Positions 25,395 to 32,906 of a stretch of 32,906 nt of DNA are shown here, in pieces. How positions within the stretch are numbered: position 1 is the stretch's first letter; each line of letters opens with the position of its first letter. Both the position numbers and the translations under genes were made by a program. The notes beneath the pieces were generated by a model. The model searched no databases. It was given only the letters and a program-made list of their open reading frames with translations, and was not told the DNA's origin. Source of the DNA: Candidatus Auribacterota bacterium (GTDB lineage Bacteria; Auribacterota; JAFGBW01; JAFGJP01). The DNA lies in assembly GCA_023144635.1 (NCBI GenBank), contig JAGLFH010000028.1, forward strand, positions 1 through 32,906. Reading direction: 5' to 3'.

Positions 25395-25649
25395 TTAAAC
25401 TAACGATGCTTTTTTAATAATTTCTACGATTGCCCATCTTTTACGTTTAGAAAGCGGACGTATCGGCTTAATAGCCACAATATCACCTGTTTTAGCTTTA
25501 TTATCAGGATCATGCACAAGATATTTTGTCGTACGTGTTATCACTTTTTTGTAAAGAGGATGACGTAAACGCCGCTCAATTTCAACAACAGCGCTTTTTT
25601 CCATCTTGTCGCTGATAACTTTAGCTTTTTTTGTTTTTTTTGGTGTCAC
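25395..25649 (-). CDS. rpsQ: Ribosomal protein S17
   Basis: Small-subunit OB-fold protein, 84 residues. It shows [21 protein letters not shown] and [17 protein letters not shown]. The start is GTG, with AAGGAG 8 bases upstream embedded in the end of rpmC. Confidence 0.97.
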   Translation of the reverse strand: MTPKKTKKAKVISDKMEKSAVVEIERRLRHPLYKKVITRTTKYLVHDPDNKAKTGDIVAIKPIRPLSKRKRWAIVEIIKKASLV

Positions 25650-25651
25650 CG

Positions 25652-25861
25652 CTATACTCCTTTTACTTTATTCTCTTTTTTCTGCTCGTTCACAACTGTC
25701 AGAATGCGGGCTAAATCTTTTTTCAGCTTACGCATATTGGATTTTTTTTCTATTTGACCAAGTTTTGCCTGACAGCGTAAATTAAATAATTCTTCTCTAG
25801 AATCATGAAGTTTTTTTTCAAGCTCAATATTTGATAATTCTCTTAGTTCTTTTGTCTTCAT
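25652..25861 (-). CDS. rpmC: Ribosomal protein L29
   Basis: Small two-helix protein at the tunnel exit, 69 residues: [28 protein letters not shown], then [15 protein letters not shown]. It stops two bases before the rpsQ start. Confidence 0.96.
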   Translation of the reverse strand: MKTKELRELSNIELEKKLHDSREELFNLRCQAKLGQIEKKSNMRKLKKDLARILTVVNEQKKENKVKGV

Positions 25862-25895
25862 TTTTTTAATATCCTGTACTACAAGTTATAATTTT

Positions 25896-26312
25896 TTATA
25901 TAATATCTCTCTTAACAAAACGGCACCTAATAGGCAGCTTGTAAGCAGCAAGCCTAAAAGCTTCTCTTGCTACTTTCTCAGGTATTCCTTCCATCTCAAA
26001 CAACATCGTACCGGGCCTTACAACTGCTACCCATCCTTCAACAGCACCTTTACCTTTTCCCTGACGTGTTTCCGGTGGCTTTTTTGTATATGATTTATGG
26101 GGGAAAATACGAATAAAAACTTTTCCTCCTCGCTTAACATGACGAGTTACAGCGACTCGCGATGCTTCTATCTGTGTATTGGTGATCCATGCACGTTCAA
26201 GCGCCTGCAGGCCAAACTCCCCAAAACTGACCTTATTGCCCTTGGACGCATTTCCTTTCATAGACCCGCGCTGGGTCTTTCTATACTTTACTCTTTTTGG
26301 CATTAAAGGCAT
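25896..26312 (-). CDS. rplP: Ribosomal protein L16
   Basis: Large-subunit protein needed for A-site tRNA positioning, 138 residues. It starts [16 protein letters not shown] and includes [18 protein letters not shown] and [19 protein letters not shown]. It sits between rpsC and rpmC as standard. Confidence 0.98.
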   Translation of the reverse strand: MPLMPKRVKYRKTQRGSMKGNASKGNKVSFGEFGLQALERAWITNTQIEASRVAVTRHVKRGGKVFIRIFPHKSYTKKPPETRQGKGKGAVEGWVAVVRPGTMLFEMEGIPEKVAREAFRLAAYKLPIRCRFVKRDII

Positions 26313-26329
26313 TTTCTATTTACCTCCGG

Positions 26330-27001
26330 TTACACTTTCTGTGGTGCAGCTTGTGATTGTTCACGATGTTTTTCAATTAATATCTCTCCTTTATATACCC
26401 ATACTTTTACTCCGATAATTCCATATGTTGTCTTTGATTCTGCAAATGCATAATCAATATCTGCACGTATGGTATGAAGAGGTATTTTACCTTCTTTATA
26501 ACTTTCTGTTCTGGACATTTCAGCACCGCCAAGACGTCCTGAACACATTATTTTTATACCTTTTGCTCCCTGCTGCATTGCTACCTGTAACGCACGTTTC
26601 ATCGCGCGTCTGAAAGAAACTCGTCTTGCAAGCTGGACAGCAACATTCTGAGCAATAAGATTTGCATCAGTATCAGGATTTTTTACTTCTTCAACATCTA
26701 GAAGGACATTCTTTTTAGTTATTTTGGCAAGGTCTTCTTTGATCTTTTCAATTTCCGCTCCGCGACGTCCAATAACTACTCCCGGCCTTGCGCTTTTGAG
26801 AACAACTCTTACTTTTTCACTGGCTCTTTCTATTAACACTTCTGTAATACTTGCAAAGTCCAGTTTCTTTTTTATGTATTTACGTATTTGAAGATCTTCT
26901 TCAAGTAATTTACCAAAGTTTTTGCTTTCGGCAAACCATTTAGAAGACCATGTCTTTATGGTTCCCAGTCTGAAACTAATAGGATTTACTTTTTGTCCCA
27001 C
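26330..27001 (-). CDS. rpsC: Ribosomal protein S3
   Basis: Small-subunit head protein with mRNA helicase role, 223 residues. It has MGQKVNPISFRLG, a KH domain with the GVVIGRRGAEIEKI loop, and the GCSGRLGGAEMSR-type C-terminal domain (MCSGRLGGAEMSRTE). The start is GTG with AAGGAGG just upstream. Confidence 0.98.
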   Translation of the reverse strand: MGQKVNPISFRLGTIKTWSSKWFAESKNFGKLLEEDLQIRKYIKKKLDFASITEVLIERASEKVRVVLKSARPGVVIGRRGAEIEKIKEDLAKITKKNVLLDVEEVKNPDTDANLIAQNVAVQLARRVSFRRAMKRALQVAMQQGAKGIKIMCSGRLGGAEMSRTESYKEGKIPLHTIRADIDYAFAESKTTYGIIGVKVWVYKGEILIEKHREQSQAAPQKV

Positions 27002-27018
27002 TGATACCTCCTTAAATC

Positions 27019-27534
27019 TTATTTATCCTCTGTCTTTTTTGATTTCTGTTTATTTTCACTTTTTGTTTTCTTCGTTACTTTTTGTTTTTTTTCAGATACA
27101 GACTTTTTCTTTTTTACTGTTTTCTTTTTTAATGAAACCTTTTTACTACTCTCTTTCGCTTTAACAGATGAAGTTTTTTTTCCTTTTCGCTTCCCAGGTT
27201 TTGCACCATCCGCAACGGTAAGATCTACATGGCTCGTGGTCTTCCTGATAACTGTAGCACGTCCCATTGCACGTGGCATATGGCGCTTGTATACCGGACC
27301 AGCATTTATCAAAAGTTTTGAAATATATAGACCTTCTGTATCCATTCCTTCTTTATTACCTGCATTTGCTACAGCCGATTTAAGAACTTTCTTCAAAACT
27401 ATAGACGGCTTATTGTCCATAAATTCAAGTATCTGCATCGCCTCTTCTACACCTTTGCCTCTTATTGCATCAGCAACAAGTCGAGCTCTTCGAGGAGACA
27501 TCCTGAAAAATTTAAGTTTTGCTATCGCGTTCAT
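27019..27534 (-). CDS. rplV: Ribosomal protein L22 with lysine-rich tail
   Basis: Lines the nascent-chain tunnel. The core (1-115) is ordinary: FRMSPRRARLVADAIRGKGVEEA and AGPVYKRHMPRAMGRATVIRKTTSHV. About 56 extra residues of K/S/T/E repeat (KKVSLKKKTVKKKKSVSEKK) follow the usual end near residue 115. It begins 58 bases after the inserted POTRA gene rather than directly after rpsS. AAAGGA precedes its ATG. Confidence 0.97.
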   Translation of the reverse strand: MNAIAKLKFFRMSPRRARLVADAIRGKGVEEAMQILEFMDNKPSIVLKKVLKSAVANAGNKEGMDTEGLYISKLLINAGPVYKRHMPRAMGRATVIRKTTSHVDLTVADGAKPGKRKGKKTSSVKAKESSKKVSLKKKTVKKKKSVSEKKQKVTKKTKSENKQKSKKTEDK

Positions 27535-27592
27535 AATTTATAATCCTTTAAATTTTAGTTTAAACTCTATTAATAATCCTGATCTTTTCTTA

Positions 27593-29140
27593 TCAACTTC
27601 CAACTTGACTTACAAGATCACCTTCTTTGATTTCAATATCTTCTTTAATGTAAACGATCTCAGCAGCAGATATCTGATCACGTACTTCTATTACTTTTAT
27701 ATTCGCTATCATTAAATCATCTTTAAAGATGCCAAAGTCCATACTTTCTTTAACGCCATGATCTTTTCCATAGCTTATGATGATAAAATTCAGTTTCTTA
27801 TTTACTTTTATTACACGGCCATTAGTAAGTCTTTTAGGATCATCAACCAACTCATCCTGAGGAATAAATATTTTTTTTCCATTCACATTCTGCACAATAA
27901 GTCCGATCTCTTCCTCTCCGCTTACAATCACCGTGGAAAGCTCTATTGCATCAAGTTCTTTATTAATTGCGTGCCTGGTCTGATCAAGTACCACTGATAA
28001 CTGTGTGTTTACTTTATCTATTTCATTAAGCTGGTGCTTCATCATTTCCGTGAAACGAGCCATCTTTGTTTTCAAAAGATCATTCTGCTGTTTTTCTTTT
28101 TCTACTTCCTCAAAAGTTTCTGCCAACTTTTTATCAGAGGCTGCTTTTTCAAGATTAAGATCATCTATTTCTTGATTAAGATTCTGTATCTCTTTTTCCT
28201 TATCCTTTAACTTCATACGCTCCTGCGCAAGATAACCTGTAAGCATATCATCTATTTCTTCTTTTTCATCCAGTTTCTTTTCCAGGATCGTTACTTTTTC
28301 CTGCAGGTTTTTATGTTCTTCTTCTCTCTCAATTATCTTATTATCAAGCTCATTTATTTCTCTATCGCTTGATGCTTTCAGCTGTTCAATATCTTTTTCT
28401 TTTTCTGTCAGCTGCCGATTAAGATCTTTGTTATCTGCAATATACTTCTCAGAAGAAATTCGGGCATCTTCAAGTTCTTTCTGCATAAGAGCAACTTGAT
28501 GAAGAACTGATTTTGCGGTCTTATCCTTAAACCTTCCGGTAAGGCTTTTTTCAGAAATGAAAAAAGTAATATTAACGCTTCGTTTATCCTCACTAAAAAC
28601 TTTTTCAACACGGCTTACTACAGCCTTTATTCCCTTTTTAGAATAATATGATTCGATTATTTCCTTATCATCAGCAATAACATCCTCATTAAGAAAGGTC
28701 TTAACAAAAAGTCCAGAAGGTCTTGTCTTTATTAACTCAATAAATTTCTTTGCACTTACAAAAAAATTCCCTTCAAAGTCTATCTTCTCAACTACTACTC
28801 TTTCCCCTTCAGTAAGTTCATAAACTACACGATGACCACCATCATAGAGCTCTTCTATTGTATAATCACAGATCGCAAAATAAAAACCGCGGCCATGATA
28901 AAGATCTTCTATAGCGTACGCTTTTTCACGGATAATATCATCACTTTTCAAAGAACTATAATCTTCTATATCAACCTGACGGAGTATCCATCTAGGTGTA
29001 TATGCATGTGCATTCTCTACAACGACTTCCGTAACATCAAGAAGGCTTACTATGCTCTCTTGGTACGTATATCCATATATGTTAAGACAAAAAAGCTGTA
29101 TTATAACAAGAGAAATTATAAATACAAGCCTTTTTTTCAT
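27593..29140 (-). CDS. Exported POTRA/coiled-coil protein inserted in the S10 operon
   Basis: The 515 residues begin with a signal peptide (1-23, hydrophobic [15 protein letters not shown]). Two POTRA-like units follow: about 37-113, ending in [11 protein letters not shown], and about 115-198, with [17 protein letters not shown] and a [12 protein letters not shown] turn. A heptad-rich coiled coil runs from about 212 to 395. A beta-rich C-terminal domain (about 400-515) has [34 protein letters not shown] and [10 protein letters not shown]. There is no BamA-type outer-membrane barrel. It should be periplasmic and could contact BamA or other envelope machines (inference). The ATG overlaps the rpsS stop (ATGA), so it is co-translated with ribosomal genes. 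Confidence 0.88.
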   Translation of the reverse strand: MKKRLVFIISLVIIQLFCLNIYGYTYQESIVSLLDVTEVVVENAHAYTPRWILRQVDIEDYSSLKSDDIIREKAYAIEDLYHGRGFYFAICDYTIEELYDGGHRVVYELTEGERVVVEKIDFEGNFFVSAKKFIELIKTRPSGLFVKTFLNEDVIADDKEIIESYYSKKGIKAVVSRVEKVFSEDKRSVNITFFISEKSLTGRFKDKTAKSVLHQVALMQKELEDARISSEKYIADNKDLNRQLTEKEKDIEQLKASSDREINELDNKIIEREEEHKNLQEKVTILEKKLDEKEEIDDMLTGYLAQERMKLKDKEKEIQNLNQEIDDLNLEKAASDKKLAETFEEVEKEKQQNDLLKTKMARFTEMMKHQLNEIDKVNTQLSVVLDQTRHAINKELDAIELSTVIVSGEEEIGLIVQNVNGKKIFIPQDELVDDPKRLTNGRVIKVNKKLNFIIISYGKDHGVKESMDFGIFKDDLMIANIKVIEVRDQISAAEIVYIKEDIEIKEGDLVSQVGS

Positions 29141-29424
29141 TTTTTACCAGTTTTTTGTGGTCCCTTATCCGCACTGTGCCTTCTGAATGTACGTGTCGGA
29201 GAAAATTCACCTAATTTATGCCCTACCATATTTTCAGAAACATATACAGGAATAAATTTTTTTCCATTATGCACAGTAAATGTGTGTCCGATGAACTCGG
29301 GAACTATAGTAGATCTTCTTGACCATGTTTTAATAGCTTTCTTTTCCCCTACCTGATTCATCTTTTCTACTTTCTTCATCAGATGATCATCGATAAAAGG
29401 ACCTTTTTTTACTGACCTAGCCAT
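29137..29424 (-). CDS. rpsS: Ribosomal protein S19
   Basis: Small-subunit head protein, 95 residues. [20 protein letters not shown] and the end [17 protein letters not shown] are diagnostic. Its TGA is part of the ATGA that starts the inserted POTRA/coiled-coil gene; rplV, the usual next gene, follows only after that insert. Confidence 0.98.
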   Translation of the reverse strand: MARSVKKGPFIDDHLMKKVEKMNQVGEKKAIKTWSRRSTIVPEFIGHTFTVHNGKKFIPVYVSENMVGHKLGEFSPTRTFRRHSADKGPQKTGKK

Positions 29425-29439
29425 ACAATCTCCTTATTA

Positions 29440-30267
29440 TTATTTTTTCTTGCGAGCTTTTATAATATGAGCTTTTGATTTACTCTTTTTACGAGTCTTA
29501 TACCCTTTAGTTGGTTTACCCCATGGTGTACACGGATGACGCCCACCAGCAGATTTACCTTCACCTCCGCCAAGCGGATGGTCTATCGGGTTCATTGCTA
29601 CTCCACGTACCTTAGGACGGCGTCCCAGCCAGCGTGAACGTCCTGCTTTTCCAAGCTTAACAGCTTCATGTTCTGAATTACCGACTTTTCCAATAGTAGC
29701 CATACATTCTATTGATACGATCCTTATTTCACCACTCGGCATACGAATATGAGCTTTCCCACCTTCTTTTGCCATAAGTTGAGCGTATGTTCCTGCACTG
29801 CGCACTATTTTGCCGCCTTTACCTTTTTTTAGCTCAATATTATGTATTTCAAGACCAAGAGGAATGTTCTTTATAACAAGAGCATTTCCTGTACTTATCT
29901 CAACATTTTCACCAGAAATAATTGTTGTTCCCACATTCAGATCCTGCGGACAAAGTATATAACGTTTTTCTCCGTCAACATAATTAAGTAATGCTATCCT
30001 AGCTGAACGATTAGGATCATATTCAATAGCTGCAACTTTTGCTGGAATATCGAATTTATCACGTTTAAAATCTACGAGCCTTAGTTTTTGCTTGTGTCCG
30101 CCTCCGCGTCTTCTCATAGTGATACGGCCGTTCACATTTCTACCGCTTGAACTCTTTTTCGCGCTTAGCAGTGATTTTTCAGGCTTTTTCTTTGTAAGCT
30201 GAGAAAAATCAGAGACTGATTTAAATCGCTGCGTAGGCGTTATTGGTTTAAAAGTTTTTAATACCAT
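29440..30267 (-). CDS. rplB: Ribosomal protein L2
   Basis: Large-subunit protein near the peptidyl-transferase centre, 275 residues. Key segments are [42 protein letters not shown] and [22 protein letters not shown]. It follows rplW by 35 bases. Confidence 0.98.
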   Translation of the reverse strand: MVLKTFKPITPTQRFKSVSDFSQLTKKKPEKSLLSAKKSSSGRNVNGRITMRRRGGGHKQKLRLVDFKRDKFDIPAKVAAIEYDPNRSARIALLNYVDGEKRYILCPQDLNVGTTIISGENVEISTGNALVIKNIPLGLEIHNIELKKGKGGKIVRSAGTYAQLMAKEGGKAHIRMPSGEIRIVSIECMATIGKVGNSEHEAVKLGKAGRSRWLGRRPKVRGVAMNPIDHPLGGGEGKSAGGRHPCTPWGKPTKGYKTRKKSKSKAHIIKARKKK

Positions 30268-30302
30268 TTTGTTTTCTCCTTTTATCAGAAGTATCTCTTA
30301 CA

Positions 30303-30587
30303 TCATGTAAAATCGATCTTCTGGCCTTCTTTTAGCGTAACTACAGCTTTTTTCCATGATGCAGTTTTCCCTTCTGACTTTCTAACACGTTTTTTCTTTC
30401 CCATATAATTCATCGTGTTTACAGCCGTTACGCTAACCTTAAAGATCTCTTCAATTGCTTTTCTTATTTCTATCTTGTTTGCCTTTTTATCAACTTTAAA
30501 AACATATTTATTCTGTTTCTCACTAAGAGCTGTCGATTTTTCAGAAATAACAGGACTTATTACTATTACATGTGCTTGTTTTTCCAT
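30303..30587 (-). CDS. rplW: Ribosomal protein L23
   Basis: Tunnel-exit protein and docking site for trigger factor and SRP. I start at the ATG at 30587 (MEKQAHVIVISPVISEK, 94 residues) because AAGGTG lies 6 bases before it. The ATG at 30593 abuts that site, and the longest frame overlaps rplD. The core reads KYVFKVDKKANKIEIRKAIEE and ends with VTLKEGQKIDF. Confidence 0.95.
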   Translation of the reverse strand: MEKQAHVIVISPVISEKSTALSEKQNKYVFKVDKKANKIEIRKAIEEIFKVSVTAVNTMNYMGKKKRVRKSEGKTASWKKAVVTLKEGQKIDFT

Positions 30588-30597
30588 AACCATCACC

Positions 30598-31254
30598 TTA
30601 TTGTTTCTTCTCTTGAATTGTTTTTTCACATTTTTTTACTGCGTCAGAGAATACATCTTTTGTTAAAATCACACTATCGTACTTGAGGAGATCGTAGACA
30701 TTAAGATCTTTATAACACATAACTTCTGTTTTAGGAATACTACGTGTAGAAAGATAAAATGATTTATTATCCTTATCAAGTACAAATAATGAACTGCGTA
30801 ATTTTAATGAATTAATAAAATTAGAAACTTTTTTTGTCTTCGGACTTTCTATATCGCCTGAATCAATTACTTTAAATTTGTCGTTTACTATTTTTAAGAT
30901 CAGTCCCAGATAAAGTGCTCTGTCTTTTATTTTTTTACTTATCCGGTTCTTTACAACTCTGTGACGGGGAGGGAATGCAACACCGCCGCCTACACGAACA
31001 GGTGATGATGTCATACCTGCACGAGCACGTCCTGTACCTTTTTGCTTGTAAGGTTTTTTTGTAGAATGATGAACCTCAGCACGAGTCTTTGCGTGTCCCT
31101 GATGTTTTTTTCTGTTTGCTTCGTACATTACAGCAACATCACTCACAAAATTTTTAACAGCATCTACATCAACCTTAAAAACAGGGACATCAATCGCATC
31201 CACTTCTTTGCCTTCAAGATTGTACACGCTCACTTTTGTAAGTTCTTTAACCAT
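30598..31254 (-). CDS. rplD: Ribosomal protein L4
   Basis: Large-subunit protein whose loop reaches the tunnel, 218 residues. The loop is recognisable as KKPYKQKGTGRARAGMTSSP followed by GGGVAFPPRHR. In E. coli L4 also represses the S10 operon. The gene before it is rpsJ, not rplC: a 96-bp AT-rich spacer lies where L3 would be coded. The ribosome-binding site AAAGGA is weak and about 10 bases from the ATG. Confidence 0.98.
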   Translation of the reverse strand: MVKELTKVSVYNLEGKEVDAIDVPVFKVDVDAVKNFVSDVAVMYEANRKKHQGHAKTRAEVHHSTKKPYKQKGTGRARAGMTSSPVRVGGGVAFPPRHRVVKNRISKKIKDRALYLGLILKIVNDKFKVIDSGDIESPKTKKVSNFINSLKLRSSLFVLDKDNKSFYLSTRSIPKTEVMCYKDLNVYDLLKYDSVILTKDVFSDAVKKCEKTIQEKKQ

Positions 31255-31350
31255 TTTAAATTTTTCCTTTCAATAATAAATTTAAAAAATATAAAAAAAA
31301 TCAAAATAAATAATCATTAACCAAAATTATTTCGATTTTAATTTTTGTTT
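31255..31350. other. AT-rich spacer at the expected rplC position
   Basis: These 96 bases between rpsJ and rplD consist almost only of A and T, with no open frame related to L3. They are far too short for rplC (about 600 bases). Confidence 0.8.
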
Positions 31351-31656
31351 TTAAATTTTGATTTTAATATCCACACCAGCAGGAAGATTCAATTTTTTCA
31401 GTTCATCGATCGTCTTTGCCGTAGGATCTAATATATCCATCAAGCGCTTGTGTGTACGGATCTCAAACTGTTCCCGCGATTTTTTATCAATGAATGGAGA
31501 GCGGTTCACTGTATGTCTTTCTATCTCTGTAGGAAGAGGCAGTGGTCCATTTATCTTTGCCCCTGTCCTTTTAGCAGTCTCTACAATTTCCTGTGCTGAC
31601 TGATCAAGTACACGGTGATCATACGCTCTTAATCTTATTCTAATTCTCTGGCTCAA
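31351..31656 (-). CDS. rpsJ: Ribosomal protein S10
   Basis: Small-subunit head protein and NusE antitermination factor, 101 residues. [27 protein letters not shown] and [26 protein letters not shown] fit the family along its full length. The start codon is TTG, with AGGAGG 7 bases upstream; no ATG is available in the short gap after tuf. Confidence 0.97.
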   Translation of the reverse strand: MSQRIRIRLRAYDHRVLDQSAQEIVETAKRTGAKINGPLPLPTEIERHTVNRSPFIDKKSREQFEIRTHKRLMDILDPTAKTIDELKKLNLPAGVDIKIKI

Positions 31657-31673
31657 CTTTGTTCCTCCTGCTT

Positions 31674-32882
31674 TTATTCAATAATTTCTGTAACACGTCC
31701 TGCGCCGACTGTACGTCCACCTTCACGGATAGCAAAACGAAGACCTTTTTCCATTGCTATCGGATTAATAAGCTCTGCATCTATACTTGATACATTATCT
31801 CCAGGCATTACCATCTCTATTCCTTCTGGAAGCATTATGCTGCCTGTAACATCTGTTGTCCTAAAATAAAACTGTGGACGGTAATTATTAAAAAACGGTG
31901 TGTGACGACCGCCTTCTTCTTTGCTAAGTACATATACTTCTGCTTTAAACTTCTTATGTGGTTTCATACTGCCAGGTTTTGCTAATACCTGACCGCGCTC
32001 TATTCCGTCCTTCTCAACTCCACGAAGAAGAAGTCCTACATTATCTCCTGCCCGACCTTCATCAAGAAGTTTGCGGAACATCTCTACTCCGGTAACTACT
32101 GTCTTTGATGTGTCTTTTAATCCTACTATCTCTACTTCCTCTCCTACCTTTACCACACCACGCTCTATTCTTCCTGTTCCTACTGTTCCGCGACCTGTAA
32201 TTGAAAATACATCTTCTATAGGCATAAGAAATGGTTTATCTATTTCACGCTCTGGTGTCTGTATATAATTATCTACTGCGTCCATTAAATTCATTATGGA
32301 TTGTACACCCATCTCACTATCTTCTCCAGCTATCGCTTTTAATGCACTACCGCGTACGATTGGAATATCATCTCCTGGATACTCATACTTGCTTAAAAGC
32401 TCTCTTACTTCTAACTCTACAAGATCTAATAATTCTTCATCATCTATCGCATCTACTTTATTCATATAAACGACTATCGCTGGCACTCCTACCTGACGGG
32501 CAAGAAGAATGTGCTCACGCGTCTGAGGCATAGGACCATCTATCGCACTTACCACCAAAATCGCTCCGTCCATCTGAGCTGCTCCTGTGATCATGTTCTT
32601 CACATAATCCATATGGCCTGGACAATCAACATGTGCGTAATGACGATTTACTGATGAATACTCAACATGTGATGTTGCTATTGTTAAAATCTTTGTATCG
32701 TCACGGCGACCCTGTGACTCTGATGCTTTTGCTACTTCATCATATGATATGTAAGTACTCAGACCTTTGTCCGCCAGTACTTTTGTTATCGCACTTGTTA
32801 ACGTCGTCTTTCCATGATCTACGTGACCTATTGTTCCTACGTTTACGTGCGGCTTACTCCTGTCAAATTTCTCCTTTGCCAT
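31674..32882 (-). CDS. tuf: Elongation factor Tu with altered switch I
   Basis: Delivers aminoacyl-tRNA to the ribosome. The protein has 402 residues with P-loop GHVDHGKT (20-27), DCPG (86-89, normally followed by HAD but here HMD), and NKVD (141-144). The effector (switch I) region, about 52-75, reads [20 protein letters not shown] instead of the usual APEEKARGITINTSH. It is five residues longer and lacks RGITI, though the magnesium-binding Thr (T67) is kept. Domains 2 and 3 look ordinary. The gene lies directly ahead of rpsJ (17-base gap). Confidence 0.98.
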   Translation of the reverse strand: MAKEKFDRSKPHVNVGTIGHVDHGKTTLTSAITKVLADKGLSTYISYDEVAKASESQGRRDDTKILTIATSHVEYSSVNRHYAHVDCPGHMDYVKNMITGAAQMDGAILVVSAIDGPMPQTREHILLARQVGVPAIVVYMNKVDAIDDEELLDLVELEVRELLSKYEYPGDDIPIVRGSALKAIAGEDSEMGVQSIMNLMDAVDNYIQTPEREIDKPFLMPIEDVFSITGRGTVGTGRIERGVVKVGEEVEIVGLKDTSKTVVTGVEMFRKLLDEGRAGDNVGLLLRGVEKDGIERGQVLAKPGSMKPHKKFKAEVYVLSKEEGGRHTPFFNNYRPQFYFRTTDVTGSIMLPEGIEMVMPGDNVSSIDAELINPIAMEKGLRFAIREGGRTVGAGRVTEIIE

Positions 32883-32890
32883 ATCTCTTT

Positions 32891-32897
32891 CCTCCTT
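32891..32897 (-). promoter_or_regulatory. Ribosome-binding site of tuf
   Basis: AAGGAGG lies 8 bases before the ATG. Only 24 bases upstream of tuf are in the window, so the promoter is not visible. Confidence 0.85.
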
Positions 32898-32906
32898 AAA
32901 ATAATT

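Noticed and set aside
27236-27715. 159-codon plus-strand frame opposite rplV
   Set aside because: Antisense to rplV and the end of the POTRA gene; no family resemblance.
32231-32899. Long plus-strand open frames opposite tuf
   Set aside because: Antisense shadows of a highly conserved gene with no ribosome-binding sites or recognisable products.

Overview
The window is 32.9 kb of AT-rich bacterial DNA, and every gene I can support is on the minus strand (read from high to low coordinates). The organism looks Gram-negative. It has a periplasmic POTRA-domain protein, a direct glutaminyl-tRNA synthetase and secreted lysozyme-like and signal-peptide proteins. EF-Tu has an altered switch I (five extra residues, no RGITI motif); from memory, similar switch I variants occur in the Verrucomicrobia/Lentisphaerae/Omnitrophota (PVC) neighbourhood. 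I therefore favour an uncultivated PVC-type lineage, but this is an inference and no rRNA is present to confirm it.

From 32.9 to 15.0 kb lies a nearly complete tuf-S10-spc-alpha ribosomal supercluster: tuf, rpsJ, rplD, rplW, rplB, rpsS, [POTRA/coiled-coil gene], rplV, rpsC, rplP, rpmC, rpsQ, rplN, rplX, rplE, rpsN, rpsH, rplF, rplR, rpsE, rplO, secY, adk, map, infA, rpmJ, rpsM, rpsK, rpsD, rpoA, rplQ, then a terminator. Three things depart from the textbook order. rplC (L3) is missing between rpsJ and rplD. rpmD (L30) is missing between rpsE and rplO. A 515-residue exported protein with two POTRA-like domains, a long coiled coil and a C-terminal beta-rich domain sits between rpsS and rplV, with its start overlapping the rpsS stop. 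This embedded envelope gene is the most striking item in the window. L22 and L17 carry long lysine-rich tails, and eight genes of the cluster start with GTG or TTG behind strong Shine-Dalgarno sequences.

From 15.0 to 0 kb the genes are ordinary or accessory: a HIT-family hydrolase, a soluble PAS/GAF hybrid histidine kinase, an AI-2E-family membrane protein, a small four-cysteine protein, a zinc-ribbon membrane protein built of three similar two-helix units, a small coiled-coil membrane protein, a stand-alone cyclic-nucleotide-binding protein, glnS, a four-gene cluster (unknown protein, exported protein, lone receiver domain, exported lysozyme-like protein), a two-gene unit (unknown protein, DUF4870 protein), a SAM methyltransferase, and the N-terminal part of an HI0933-type flavoprotein cut by the left edge.

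Gaps between these accessory genes are filled with short palindromic intergenic repeats of at least six families, often fused in mosaics (1.9-2.3, 4.5-4.7, 7.5, 10.1-10.5, 13.7-14.3 and 14.9 kb). One copy lies inside the alpha operon between rpoA and rplQ. Two of the families show arm sequences that differ between copies but stay palindromic, which points to selection on, or generation by, the hairpin.
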